Shown piece by piece: positions 1-8,240 of a stretch of 32,898 nucleotides of DNA; position 1 is the first letter of the stretch, and the number at the start of each line of letters is the position of its first letter. Under the pieces are notes generated by a model. It searched no databases. It saw only the letters and a list, made by a program, of their open reading frames with translations, and was not told the origin of the DNA. The DNA comes from Mordavella massiliensis (GTDB taxonomy: Bacteria; Bacillota; Clostridia; Lachnospirales; Lachnospiraceae): positions 1-32,898 of the forward strand of contig NZ_JACJLV010000029.1 in the NCBI RefSeq assembly GCF_016902415.1, read 5' to 3'. The position numbers were made by a program, and so were the translations under genes.

Positions 1-51
1 CATTTACCCCCCATCCCCCCATTTACCGCCCTCATTTATCAACTAAAAGGA

Positions 52-86
52 GCGCCCCCAGATCTGTTCTTTGACCTGTGGGGCGC
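52..86 (-). terminator. Rho-independent terminator downstream of the small membrane protein
   Basis: GCGCCCC (52-58) pairs with GGGGCGC (80-86) around a 21-nt loop. Read on the minus strand the stem is followed by TCCTTTTAG, a modest T-rich tail. It lies 37 nt beyond the stop of the minus-strand gene that ends at 123. Bases 1-50 are C-rich, with no gene seen. Confidence 0.5.
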
Positions 87-122
87 CCCGGCATCTTTTC
101 TATTGTGAATTACATGTGCATT

Positions 123-449
123 TTACATCTGACGGCGGAATATTTTTTTACGTCCTATCGCACGGAACTCTTTTCCTGCGTTTTCCAGCATCGGTGTGGC
201 TGTGCTTCCTGCATATTCCTCTCCCTGAGTATAATGTCCCGCCTGATCTTTGATGGTATCCTCCGGGATTTCTTTTGCACTGTCCACTGCTTTCCAGAAA
301 TGGACAAATGCAAATGCTGCTTTTGACGCCAGATACAATCTGCTTTCCGGATTTTTTTCTTTTCTGTAATACCAGTATTCTAAAAGCAGCCAGCAGAAAA
401 AGAGCAGCGCCACAGTAAAAATTAAAATCTGAATCCAATAACCTGACAT
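123..449 (-). CDS. Small membrane-anchored protein of unknown function
   Basis: A 108-aa protein that I do not recognise. It opens with one strongly hydrophobic segment (about residues 6-25, rich in I, L, F, V and W) followed by a basic stretch containing YYRKEK, so it is probably a single-pass inner-membrane protein with a cytoplasmic C-terminal part. The rest is charged and amphipathic, with a Lys/Arg-rich C-terminus. I chose the ATG at 449 because AGGAG lies 8 nt upstream; a GTG three codons earlier would overlap that ribosome binding site. It stands alone between the CorA gene and the window edge, with a hairpin terminator behind it. Function cannot be inferred from context. Confidence 0.6.
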   Translation of the reverse strand: MSGYWIQILIFTVALLFFCWLLLEYWYYRKEKNPESRLYLASKAAFAFVHFWKAVDSAKEIPEDTIKDQAGHYTQGEEYAGSTATPMLENAGKEFRAIGRKKIFRRQM

Positions 450-567
450 AACTGACACTCCTTTCCGCTTTTTGATTACTATAATTGTAATTCTTTTCGG
501 TTATTATGTCAATTGTTTTCAGACTTTTTAGTCGCTCGCGCGTGAACCTTTCTGCATCGCGAGCTGT

Positions 568-1488
568 TCACAGCATGTGCTTCTTTTTAAAGAAGAGGAT
601 GCACCCCGCCACGACAACAAGGCTTAAGAGGATCACGCCTGGATACCCCTGCCTGAGCTCTGGCATATTCTGAAAGTTCATGCCATACCAGCCTGTGATC
701 AGGGTCAGCGGGAAGAAAATAGTGGATACTACCGTCAGGAACTGCATATTTTTATTCTGTACTGCATCTGCCTGCGTCTGATAAGCGTCCCGCACCTGCT
801 GGGCATATTCCAGAAGGTACGCCGTTCTGCCCATGAGGCGGTCCGCCCTGTCCGCGATGGTTCCAAAATATTTCAACTGCTTCCTGGCGAAGAATCCATT
901 TTCATTCTCTTCCAGATCTTTGCCCATATCCATCAATTCGTCGTAGTAGCCCCTAAGTGTCAGCAGTTCCCTGCGGATCGGCCCGATCTCATTTTGAAAT
1001 CCTTCCGTTTTGCCGTCCGCCACATTTTCTTCCATATGCATGATCCGGCGCTCATATCGTCCCAGCAGTTCCAGATCCCGGCTCATAAACTGCCCGATAA
1101 AATTATACAGGAAATGCTCCCTGGTATCGCCCTGATTGATCTTACTCCTGCGGATCCTGACGATCAGACGTCTGGCAAAATCATCATCGTCCACAATCAC
1201 GATATGTTTCTGGTTGATAAAAAACAGCATCCGGTACCGGCTTCCCAGCACATCCAAAAGCTTAGGAATACAAAGCGACCCCGCCAGACACTCCTGCTGC
1301 GCCTCCAGCTTACAAAATCCAATATCCTTCGGGCTTAAGTTCAGTTCCCCCTCATAGAGCATCCCCGCCAGCCCCATTGCCTCCCCGGCATGCTTAAAAT
1401 CCGTAATGATCACCGCCGGACGTTCTTCTTCCAGCACCTGCTCTTCTTCAATTTTTTCCAGAACTTCTCCAAGCGCAAGGATGAGCAC
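568..1488 (-). CDS. CorA-family divalent cation (Mg2+/Co2+) transporter
   Basis: A 306-aa protein with the CorA layout: a cytoplasmic alpha/beta N-terminal region, a long helical stretch (about residues 130-250, with LLGRYERRI and YYDELMDMGKDLEE) and two C-terminal membrane helices. The first helix ends in the family signature GMN (residues 269-271, in WYGMNF), which forms the mouth of the selectivity filter; a basic tail KKKHML follows. The family forms pentameric channels for Mg2+ or related ions. Translation appears to start at GTG 1488, with AGAGAGG about 8 nt upstream. The start is only 2 nt after the stop of ppk, so the two genes are almost certainly co-transcribed. Polyphosphate binds Mg2+, so the pairing is functionally plausible, but this is inference. 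The ion preference cannot be told from sequence. Confidence 0.9.
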   Translation of the reverse strand: MLILALGEVLEKIEEEQVLEEERPAVIITDFKHAGEAMGLAGMLYEGELNLSPKDIGFCKLEAQQECLAGSLCIPKLLDVLGSRYRMLFFINQKHIVIVDDDDFARRLIVRIRRSKINQGDTREHFLYNFIGQFMSRDLELLGRYERRIMHMEENVADGKTEGFQNEIGPIRRELLTLRGYYDELMDMGKDLEENENGFFARKQLKYFGTIADRADRLMGRTAYLLEYAQQVRDAYQTQADAVQNKNMQFLTVVSTIFFPLTLITGWYGMNFQNMPELRQGYPGVILLSLVVVAGCILFFKKKHML

Positions 1489-1490
1489 GT

Positions 1491-3551
1491 TTAGGACCTC
1501 TCTTTCGGCAGATTCTGTTCATACGCCTGCTCATAAAATAATTCCTGAGAATTCAGCGGCGTCTTATCATTTCTGATACGCACATATTCTCCTGTGTTCA
1601 GCAGCTCCCGCGCCTGCTGGTTATCATTCAGCATCGCGTGGAACATTTCCTTTAACCGCTTTTTCAGATCGCCATCTAAAATGGGCGCCGCAACCTCCAC
1701 CCGGCGGATGGTATTTCTGGTCATAAAGTCAGCGGATGCAATATAAATCTTTTCCCGTTCCCCGGTTCCAAAAATATAGATCCGGGAATGTTCCAGAAAT
1801 CTTCCCACAATGCTGATGATCCGGATATTTTCTGTCATGCCTTCCACACCCGGGACCAGACAGCAGATGCCGCGCACCACCATTTCGATTTTCACTCCTG
1901 CCTGGGAAGCATCGATCAGCCGGTCCATGATCCGCTTATCTGTCAGAGAATTGATCTTTACGCCCACATAAGCAGGTTCGCCATTTCTGGCATGCGCGAT
2001 CTCTTCATCGATCATATCCAGCACCTGATTCTGCAGACATTTCGGAGCAACCAGCAGCGTCTCCGTCTCTTCCACCACTTCGCCCATGGCAAGCGCCTGG
2101 AACACAGCCGCAGCCTCCTGCCCGATCTGCGGGTTGCAGGTCATGACAGACAGATCCGTATAGAGACGGGCTGTTTTTTCATTATAATTACCGGTCCCGA
2201 TCTGGGTAATATATTCGACCTGGCCCTCTTTCTTTCTGGTGATCAGACACAGCTTGGAATGGACCTTATATCCGTCCAGCCCATAGATCACATGGCAGCC
2301 TGCATTTTCCAGCCGCCTGGACCACTCGATATTATTTTCCTCGTCAAATCTGGCCTTCAGCTCTACCAGCACAAGAACTTCTTTTCCGTTTTCTGCCGCC
2401 TCGATTAGCGCCTCTACCACCTTGCTCTGTCTCGCCACCCGGTAGAGCGTCATTTTAATAGAAACAACACTGTCATCATTGGCAGCCTCCCGGAGCATAT
2501 TCAGGAACGGCCGGATACTTTCAAACGGATAGGACAACAGTTTATCTTTTTCTTCTATCTGCTGCAGGATCGGCATCTCGCTCTGGAACTGCGCAGATTT
2601 CTGGGGCACCCGCTTCTCATAAAACAACTCCGGAATATTCCGCAGCATATCCTGGATCTGAAATACAAAGGACAGATCCAGCGGGCACTCGCCGCGAAAT
2701 ACATATTTTTTATTTACGCCAAGATAATCGCAGAGCGTATCTACGATATCCCCGTCCAGTTCTCTGGAAAGTTCCAGTCTGACCGGCGCCAGACGTTTTC
2801 TCTTTTTGATGACCTCCACCATAAATTCCCGGTAATCCAGATCCTCGTCATAGAGAGCGTCCGCATCGATGTCCGCATTTCTGGTCACACGGATCAATGA
2901 TTTTGCCTTCACAAAATACCCCGGAAATGCTTTGGGGATAAAGTGAAGGATCAGTTCTTCGGAAAGCATATAAGTACCGTCCTGCCCCGGCACTTCTATG
3001 AGCCTTGGGAACACACTGCCCCCGCAGGGGATCAGCCCCAGTTTTTCTTTTCCGTTTTTCCTCTGAAGCACAACCACCGCGTAGATCTCCCGGTTCCGGA
3101 GAAATGGAAACGGCTGCCGCTTGCCCACTACAGTCGGAGAGATCAGCGGCGCGATCTCCGAATCAAAATACCGCTCCAGATATTCCGTCCCTTTTTTGTC
3201 AATTTTCCGGAAATTTACCAGTTTAATGCCGTACTCTTCGATCTGTTCCATCAGGTCGCTGTATACCGAATCTTTCCTTCGGTTCAGCTTTGCCACCTGG
3301 GAAAGGATCGCGGAAATCTGCTCCTTTGGAGTCATTTTGGTCTTATTGTCCCGGATATCTTTGGACACCAGCAGCTGGTCCACCAGCGATCCCACCCGGA
3401 CCATAAAAAATTCATCCAGATTCGTCTGGTAGATCGAGGCAAACGACAGTCTCTCGCAAAGAGGGACCGTCTGGCTTTCCGCCTCCTCAAGCACTCTCTC
3501 GTTAAACTTCAGCCAGGACAACTCCCGGTTCATATACACACTGTTTTTCAT
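1491..3551 (-). CDS. ppk1: Polyphosphate kinase 1
   Basis: A 686-aa protein, normal length for PPK1. The enzyme reversibly polymerises the gamma-phosphate of ATP into inorganic polyphosphate. The N-terminus carries the family opening NRELSWLKFNERVL. The catalytic domains contain KVHSKL, with H431 matching the autophosphorylated His (E. coli H435), and FLEHSR, with H588 matching the second conserved His (E. coli H592). The stretch from VELKARFDEENNI to the first His is also typical. The start ATG is preceded by AGCAGGTG. It is the first gene of a two-gene unit with the CorA transporter. No exopolyphosphatase or phosphate-transport gene is nearby. Confidence 0.97.
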   Translation of the reverse strand: MKNSVYMNRELSWLKFNERVLEEAESQTVPLCERLSFASIYQTNLDEFFMVRVGSLVDQLLVSKDIRDNKTKMTPKEQISAILSQVAKLNRRKDSVYSDLMEQIEEYGIKLVNFRKIDKKGTEYLERYFDSEIAPLISPTVVGKRQPFPFLRNREIYAVVVLQRKNGKEKLGLIPCGGSVFPRLIEVPGQDGTYMLSEELILHFIPKAFPGYFVKAKSLIRVTRNADIDADALYDEDLDYREFMVEVIKKRKRLAPVRLELSRELDGDIVDTLCDYLGVNKKYVFRGECPLDLSFVFQIQDMLRNIPELFYEKRVPQKSAQFQSEMPILQQIEEKDKLLSYPFESIRPFLNMLREAANDDSVVSIKMTLYRVARQSKVVEALIEAAENGKEVLVLVELKARFDEENNIEWSRRLENAGCHVIYGLDGYKVHSKLCLITRKKEGQVEYITQIGTGNYNEKTARLYTDLSVMTCNPQIGQEAAAVFQALAMGEVVEETETLLVAPKCLQNQVLDMIDEEIAHARNGEPAYVGVKINSLTDKRIMDRLIDASQAGVKIEMVVRGICCLVPGVEGMTENIRIISIVGRFLEHSRIYIFGTGEREKIYIASADFMTRNTIRRVEVAAPILDGDLKKRLKEMFHAMLNDNQQARELLNTGEYVRIRNDKTPLNSQELFYEQAYEQNLPKERS

Positions 3552-3652
3552 CTGTACACCTGCTTTTCTAATCTCTTATGAATGATGCCATACATGCCAT
3601 AAGTCTCTTCTTACTCTGCACTTCGGGCATTTTATTACAAATACAAGTGTAC

Positions 3653-3682
3653 AAAAATCCCGCGGCACAAGCCACGGGATTT
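3653..3682 (-). terminator. Rho-independent terminator of the alkyltransferase-like gene
   Basis: A 12-bp stem (AAATCCCGTGGC / GCCGCGGGATTT on the minus strand, one G-U pair) with a 4-nt loop, running straight into a T5 tract. It lies about 25 nt after the stop of the gene ending at 3708. Confidence 0.8.
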
Positions 3683-3707
3683 CCGTTAAATGAATGTAAA
3701 ATATAAA

Positions 3708-4070
3708 TCAAATATTTTTCTTTTGAAACATCTCCTGAAAGCTTTCTGCTTCCTCCAGGGTCGTTCTCCAGCCAAACCGTTTGAGGTCCGTTTTCCATCC
3801 CTTTTTTGTCCGTTTAACTTCTACCCCTTCCGCTTCCAGCAGGATTTTTTGCATGTCATATGTTTCAAAGGCAGCGGCGCCGCTTAGAACCCCGCTCCCC
3901 GACACCACCCGGTACGCAGGCACGTCGCCCAGCCGTCCTTTATTCAGCGCATACCCCACCTGCCTTGCATTCCGGGGTTTTCCGCACAAAAGGGCGATCT
4001 GCCCGTAAGTGGCCACGCGTCCTCTGGGGATGTTTTCACAGATCATTTTTGCTCTCTCATAAAAATCCAT
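3708..4070 (-). CDS. Alkyltransferase-like protein (ATL), MGMT-fold DNA lesion binder without the reactive Cys
   Basis: A 120-aa protein consisting of the DNA-binding domain of O6-alkylguanine-DNA alkyltransferases. Visible family signatures are IPRGRVATYGQIA (about 14-26), the helix-turn-helix stretch RNARQVGYAL with the arginine that intercalates DNA (R36), and the active-site position. In true MGMT/Ogt enzymes the active site reads PCHRV. Here it reads PAYRVV (residues 51-56), so both the methyl-accepting Cys and the relay His are replaced (by Ala and Tyr). That makes it an ATL protein. Members of that group bind bulky O6-alkylguanine lesions and hand them to nucleotide excision repair without removing the alkyl group. 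It is divergent from the rubredoxin gene and has its own terminator. GGAGG lies about 12 nt before the ATG. Confidence 0.88.
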   Translation of the reverse strand: MDFYERAKMICENIPRGRVATYGQIALLCGKPRNARQVGYALNKGRLGDVPAYRVVSGSGVLSGAAAFETYDMQKILLEAEGVEVKRTKKGWKTDLKRFGWRTTLEEAESFQEMFQKKNI

Positions 4071-4104
4071 AAGATAATTCTTCCTCCGATTCCAGAAACA
4101 ATAT

Positions 4105-4133
4105 TTGCAAACAAACCTGCTTACTGGTATAAT
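4105..4133 (+). promoter_or_regulatory. Sigma-A type promoter of the rubredoxin gene
   Basis: TTGCAA (4105-4110), a 17-nt spacer, then TATAAT (4128-4133). The start codon lies 32 nt downstream of the -10 box. Confidence 0.85.
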
Positions 4134-4165
4134 AAAAAGAGATTAAAAGACAGGAGGACCAAAGC

Positions 4166-4327
4166 ATGAAAAAATATGTTTGTGAACCATGTGGATATGT
4201 ATATGATCCGGAAATCGGCGATCCGGATAACGGAATCGCTCCCGGAACTGCGTTCGAGGATATTCCGGAGGATTGGGTTTGCCCGGTCTGCGGCGTAGGT
4301 AAAGATATGTTTGTAGAAGAGGCGTAA
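4166..4327 (+). CDS. Rubredoxin
   Basis: A 53-aa protein beginning [15 protein letters not shown], with the second metal knuckle VCPVCGVGK. The two CxxC(G) pairs (C6/C9 and C39/C42) are the four Cys ligands of a single Fe atom. The length, aromatic core and acidic character are typical of rubredoxin, a one-electron carrier of anaerobes that serves rubrerythrin, superoxide reductase or flavoprotein oxidases in oxygen detoxification. AGGAGG (4152-4157) lies 8 nt before the ATG. The gene is monocistronic, with a consensus promoter upstream and a perfect terminator overlapping the stop codon. No partner oxidoreductase is adjacent. Confidence 0.97.
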   Translation: MKKYVCEPCGYVYDPEIGDPDNGIAPGTAFEDIPEDWVCPVCGVGKDMFVEEA

Positions 4328-4352
4328 GAAACGCCTCTTCTTTTCTTTTTTA
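4316..4352 (+). terminator. Rho-independent terminator of the rubredoxin gene
   Basis: A perfect 10-bp stem GAAGAGGCGT (4316-4325) / ACGCCTCTTC (4331-4340) with the loop AAGAA and a T-rich tail. The 5' arm includes the last codons and the first base of the stop codon. It probably also separates the convergent GH3 gene. Confidence 0.93.
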
Positions 4353-4357
4353 TTCTT

Positions 4358-6850
4358 CTATTTTCTCATCTTCCGGAACGCCTGGTAAATTCTGGAATTT
4401 AAAACTCCGGTCAGCACATTTCCCGCACATCGGTAAAGATCCTGCACATCCAGTCTTCCGTCTTTGACTCCTTTGCGCAATTCTCTTACAACATTGCCGC
4501 CGCCCGGCATCAAAAGATCATTGCCGATCTCGATCGCTTTGCAGTGATCTCCCAGGCCCTTTCCTGTCGCATACCAGTCTGTCATCACAAGGCCTTCAAA
4601 TCCCCATTCTCTTCGCAGAACCCGGGTCACCAGATCATAGCTGTTATTGACATACGTTCCATTCACTTTATTATAACTGGTCATTACAGCTTTCGCTCCG
4701 CCTTCTTTTACCGCGATTTCAAATCCTTTCAGATAAATCTCCCGAAGCGCCCGTTCATTCACATTGGCATTAGTCCGGTTCCGGTTCTCTTCCTGATTAT
4801 TGCAGCAAAAATGTTTGATCGTCACGAAGCATCCCCGTCTGGACTGCACGCCCCGGCTCATGGCTGCCGCCATCTTTCCAGTGAGCACAGGATCTTCGGA
4901 ATAATACTCAAAATTCCGCCCGCACAGCGGATTTCTGTGAATATTCATACCCGGCGCCAGCCAGTAGGTAACGCCGTATTTCTCCATTTCCTTTCCTACC
5001 GCAGCGCCGACTTTCTCCACCAGGGAAGCATTCCAGGACTGCGCCAGGGCAAGGCCTACCGGAAAGGAAGTCGTAAACTGGTAAATACAGGGCTGTTTTT
5101 GCGGATTTCCCAGCATGAATTTTTTCATCGTCTTCGGGAGATAACCCATGATGGCGATATAAGGCTCCACGCCCTTGATCTTTCCCCGTCTCGTAACCGT
5201 AGAAACCTTCTGAAGGCGCAAGCCTGCCGGGCCGTCAGCCAGACAGACATTGGGAATGCCTTTTTCCAGCAGCTCTGAGGTCGTGTATCCGGCGGAACCC
5301 GGCGCGTCAAAGAACCGTTTCCCTCCGGTCTGTCCGATACCTGCCACCAGGCTGCACATTTCCTCAGGTGAGAGCTGATCCAGAAGCTCTTCTACCTCAG
5401 GAGAAAACGCTGCCTCTGGTTCTTCATAATCACAGGTTTTTGCTATAACTGCATCTTCCTCCAGGATGAATCTTTCCAGATCTTCATCTGGATGCTCCGC
5501 AGTGTCCCTGACTGGTGGCGGCACAATTTCTTTCACCTTCTGCCCTCTCTGACAGATATTCGTGCAAAATGCAGTGATCATTGTACGGCGAAGTTCCACG
5601 ACTGCTGCCGGAAATGTATTTCGGCTGGAGTCTCCGAGCCGCACGATATAGTCTCCTGCTTCCAGTACATAAGCAGCATCTTTTTCCCGATAGGAAGCCA
5701 GATCCTGCAGATCAAACTCCAGACAGATCTCCTGCGATTCCCCCGGATGCAGCACCTTGGTCTTAGCAAATGCGGCAAGCTTCTGATATTCCTTTTCCAT
5801 CCCTGTTTGCGGACAGCTGACATATACCTGGACAACTTCTTTTCCCGCATATGTCCCGCCGGTATTTTTTACCTCTGCGCTGATCCGCACCTTTGTTCCC
5901 GCCACATCCACATTTTTCTTCTCAATGGAAAATGTCGTATAAGAAAGACCATACCCAAAGGGATACCGGGGTTCCACTTCAAAAGTATCAAAATACCGGT
6001 AGCCCACATAGATACCCTCGCGGTAGTATTCTTCATCCACATTTCCATTCAGATAACTGTAATCCCCGGCCCCGGGAAGATCTTCATAATGCTTTGGCCA
6101 GGTATCCACAGTCTTGCCGGACGGCGACGCTTTTCCACTGATCAGATCGGCAAATGCCCGGCCTCCCATCATTCCCTGCTGGGCATAATATACCACTGCG
6201 CGGATGCCGGGGATCTCATCCAGGAAATTCATGTCAAATACCGATCCCACGTTGATCACCACGATCATCTTTTCATAATTTGCTGCGCACATGGCAATGT
6301 TTTCTTTTTCCACGTCAGAAATCCGGTATTCCATACGGTCAAGCTTCCGGTCTGCGCCTTCGCCCGCCTGTCTGGCCACCACGTAGATGCAGGTGTCTGT
6401 GTCGGAAGCCTCCACATCTTTTTGCGTCACCGGCTGTCCAAACGGATACTGGTAAGGGTGACTCATAAAGTTCACTACGTCAAGGCCGCCGGATTTTAAC
6501 AGTCTTTTCCGGAACTCAGCCGCATACGCCTCCTCACCTTCCCGGTATTCCCGGGCATACCCGTCGATCCAGGATTTGGTAGTCACCGTAAATCCTGCTT
6601 CTTCCATCCCCTCCAGGATAGAGATTACATGGCGCTCCTTCACTTCTCCGGATCCGGTTCCGCCTTTGATCGTCATACCCGCTCCTGCTCCGTAAAGAGC
6701 CACTTTTCCGGGCGCAAGCGGCAGCACGCCGTCATTTTCCAGCAGCACGATGCCTTCCAGCGCAGCCTCGTAGGAAACCTGTCGGTTCTCCCGCTCCAGG
6801 ACATCTTCTGCATCGGTAAATGCCGCTTTATTCCTGACCTTCATCCTCAT
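4358..6850 (-). CDS. GH3 family beta-glucosidase/glycosidase with reversed domain order
   Basis: An 830-aa protein that appears cytoplasmic (no signal peptide). Domain order is permuted relative to most GH3 enzymes. The (alpha/beta)6 'C-terminal' domain comes first (ALEGIVLLENDGVLPL at about 30-45, ending YPFGYGLSYTTFS). A fibronectin-III-like domain follows (VKNTGGTYAGKEVVQVYVS). The catalytic TIM-barrel domain comes last. The nucleophile is the Asp of VMTDWYA (about residue 758), preceded by the conserved KHF and MTSYNKVNG motifs. This arrangement and the length match Butyrivibrio BglA-type enzymes. They hydrolyse beta-glucosides or related oligosaccharides after uptake; the exact sugar cannot be assigned. 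It lies 14 nt downstream of the 4-hydroxybutyrate dehydrogenase gene, with GGAGGG before the ATG, so it is probably the last gene of that operon. Confidence 0.93.
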   Translation of the reverse strand: MRMKVRNKAAFTDAEDVLERENRQVSYEAALEGIVLLENDGVLPLAPGKVALYGAGAGMTIKGGTGSGEVKERHVISILEGMEEAGFTVTTKSWIDGYAREYREGEEAYAAEFRKRLLKSGGLDVVNFMSHPYQYPFGQPVTQKDVEASDTDTCIYVVARQAGEGADRKLDRMEYRISDVEKENIAMCAANYEKMIVVINVGSVFDMNFLDEIPGIRAVVYYAQQGMMGGRAFADLISGKASPSGKTVDTWPKHYEDLPGAGDYSYLNGNVDEEYYREGIYVGYRYFDTFEVEPRYPFGYGLSYTTFSIEKKNVDVAGTKVRISAEVKNTGGTYAGKEVVQVYVSCPQTGMEKEYQKLAAFAKTKVLHPGESQEICLEFDLQDLASYREKDAAYVLEAGDYIVRLGDSSRNTFPAAVVELRRTMITAFCTNICQRGQKVKEIVPPPVRDTAEHPDEDLERFILEEDAVIAKTCDYEEPEAAFSPEVEELLDQLSPEEMCSLVAGIGQTGGKRFFDAPGSAGYTTSELLEKGIPNVCLADGPAGLRLQKVSTVTRRGKIKGVEPYIAIMGYLPKTMKKFMLGNPQKQPCIYQFTTSFPVGLALAQSWNASLVEKVGAAVGKEMEKYGVTYWLAPGMNIHRNPLCGRNFEYYSEDPVLTGKMAAAMSRGVQSRRGCFVTIKHFCCNNQEENRNRTNANVNERALREIYLKGFEIAVKEGGAKAVMTSYNKVNGTYVNNSYDLVTRVLRREWGFEGLVMTDWYATGKGLGDHCKAIEIGNDLLMPGGGNVVRELRKGVKDGRLDVQDLYRCAGNVLTGVLNSRIYQAFRKMRK

Positions 6851-6864
6851 AAGCCATCCCTCCG

Positions 6865-7983
6865 TTAATACAATTTCCGGTAGATTTTTTCCATCTCATC
6901 TGCGCCGAATTTCACATAGCTCTGGTTCAGCAGCCGCTGCTGGGACTGCTCCACGCTTTCGGCAAAGCTACGGATCTCTTCTTCTTTCATGCCATATTCG
7001 CGCAGTGGCTTCCGCTGGATCAGCCCGCCCAGCAGTTTTTCGATCTCTCCATAGACCTGATCCGCGCCGCAGGAGAGGATTCCTGCAAGAAACTGGTTGA
7101 GTTCCCGGATCCCTCCGTCCGGATCCGCCTCCTGATAAGCCTGGAATACGGCGGTCAGGAACTGATAGTTGGCTTCTCCGTGTGTTACATGATACACGCC
7201 GCTTAATGGATAGGACATGGCGTGCACCGCTCCGGTTCCCGCATTGGCAAAGGAGATCCCTGCCATATCGCTGGCCGCCAGAAAGTCTTCAAAGAGTTCC
7301 TGCCGGCTGTCCGGTCCTTTTTCCGCCAGTGTACAGAATCCTTTGAGGAGGATTTCCATTGCTTCTTTTGCAAACATGCGTGTATATAATGTGCTTCTTG
7401 GCGATACATAGGATTCGATGGCATGGATCAGCGCATCGATCGCGCTGGTTACAAAGAAATGCCACGGCAGTTCTCCCAGAAGCTCCGGGATCAGTACCGC
7501 CTGATCCGGATACATTTCCTCACAGGCAAGGCCTAGCTTGGTCTGCAGCTGTGTCAGCTCTGCGATCGACACATTGGACACCTCGGATCCGGCCCCGCAG
7601 GTGGTGGGCACGGCCACCAGGGTCCGCACCTTCTTCACAGGCACCTGTTTCTGATAATATTCGGAAGCTTTCGCCTCCCCGTCCAGCACCAGGATCTTGG
7701 CCATGTCAATCACCGCGCCGCCTCCGATGGCAATGATCCGGCCACAGTCTGTCTGGCGGAAATCTTTTAACAATGCATCCACCATCAGATCGGTCGGCTC
7801 TCCCTGTCCATATTCACTTTTAAAATGTACCTCCGCGCCGGAGGATCTTACGTTCTGAAAATGTGCTTCAAACACCGATTTCCCGGCAAGGATAAAGTCC
7901 CCTTCCCCGATCTGAAACTCCCGCACAAACTCCTCCGCGCTCTGATACTGGCATACTTCTGTCTTTTCCTGAAATAATTTCAT
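6865..7983 (-). CDS. 4hbD: 4-hydroxybutyrate dehydrogenase (iron-dependent alcohol dehydrogenase family)
   Basis: A 372-aa type III (Fe-dependent) alcohol dehydrogenase. It shows the NAD-binding GGGAVIDMAK motif, VPTTCGAGSEV, and the metal ligands in SAIDALIHAIESYVS (Asp, His) and AVHAMSYPL...HVTHGEAN (two His). The length, N-terminus and C-terminal stretch RKPLREYGMKEEEI...QQRLL closely match, from memory, the Clostridium kluyveri 4-hydroxybutyrate dehydrogenase. That enzyme interconverts succinate semialdehyde and 4-hydroxybutyrate in succinate, GABA or crotonate-linked fermentation. No CoA-transferase, 4-hydroxybutyryl-CoA dehydratase or succinate semialdehyde dehydrogenase lies in the window, so the rest of the pathway must be elsewhere. 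It sits between a small unknown ORF and the GH3 gene in one apparent operon. Confidence 0.88.
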   Translation of the reverse strand: MKLFQEKTEVCQYQSAEEFVREFQIGEGDFILAGKSVFEAHFQNVRSSGAEVHFKSEYGQGEPTDLMVDALLKDFRQTDCGRIIAIGGGAVIDMAKILVLDGEAKASEYYQKQVPVKKVRTLVAVPTTCGAGSEVSNVSIAELTQLQTKLGLACEEMYPDQAVLIPELLGELPWHFFVTSAIDALIHAIESYVSPRSTLYTRMFAKEAMEILLKGFCTLAEKGPDSRQELFEDFLAASDMAGISFANAGTGAVHAMSYPLSGVYHVTHGEANYQFLTAVFQAYQEADPDGGIRELNQFLAGILSCGADQVYGEIEKLLGGLIQRKPLREYGMKEEEIRSFAESVEQSQQRLLNQSYVKFGADEMEKIYRKLY

Positions 7984-8013
7984 AATCCTCTGCTCTCTTT
8001 TCTTTCTAGTATC

Positions 8014-8142
8014 CTACAGCATCTCTGCTTTCTTCGACAGAATGGCTTCCACTGCCGCGTCTCTTGCCTCCTGGCTGCAGGTCGGCGCTGTCATCAGTTC
8101 CTTTGATTTTTCCACTACAAAATCCAATACTTCTTTCTTCAT
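8014..8142 (-). CDS. Small 42-aa protein of unknown function upstream of 4-hydroxybutyrate dehydrogenase
   Basis: The ATG at 8142 has an ideal AAGGAGG 8 nt upstream, so this is a well-supported small gene. The reading frame stays open further upstream but without a comparable start. The protein begins MKKEVLDFVVEKSKELM and continues with TAPTCSQEARDAAVEAIL. It looks like two amphipathic helices linked by a short TAPTC turn, with one Cys and no membrane segment. I do not recognise a named family. Its position 30 nt before the dehydrogenase gene, under a shared promoter, suggests a function tied to that enzyme or its redox pathway, but this is inference. Confidence 0.75.
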   Translation of the reverse strand: MKKEVLDFVVEKSKELMTAPTCSQEARDAAVEAILSKKAEML

Positions 8143-8190
8143 CTTGAGTCCTCCTTTTGAGTTGCCGGTCTGAACCGTATTTCTGAAAGT

Positions 8191-8219
8191 ATTATAACAC
8201 AAAACATTTCCGAAAAAAG
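8191..8219 (-). promoter_or_regulatory. Putative promoter of the small ORF - 4hbD - GH3 operon
   Basis: On the minus strand there is a perfect TATAAT (plus positions 8191-8196). The -35 position 17 nt upstream is a weak T-rich hexamer (CTTTTT). It lies about 50 nt before the start codon at 8142. Confidence 0.5.
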
Positions 8220-8240
8220 AAGGATCCTGCAAAAATTTCT

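Noticed and set aside
534-571. Terminator after the CorA gene
   Set aside because: GCTCGCG/CGCGAGC and GTGAAC/GTTCAC can form alternative overlapping stems, but no T tract follows on the minus strand, so I did not call it.
1788-2408. 206-codon plus-strand open frame inside ppk1
   Set aside because: Antisense shadow of a conserved catalytic domain; composition is typical of reverse-frame translation.
5492-6499. 335-codon plus-strand open frame inside the GH3 gene
   Set aside because: It lies wholly antisense to a confidently identified glycosidase, has no SD, and reads as His/Phe/Ile-rich reverse-complement translation.
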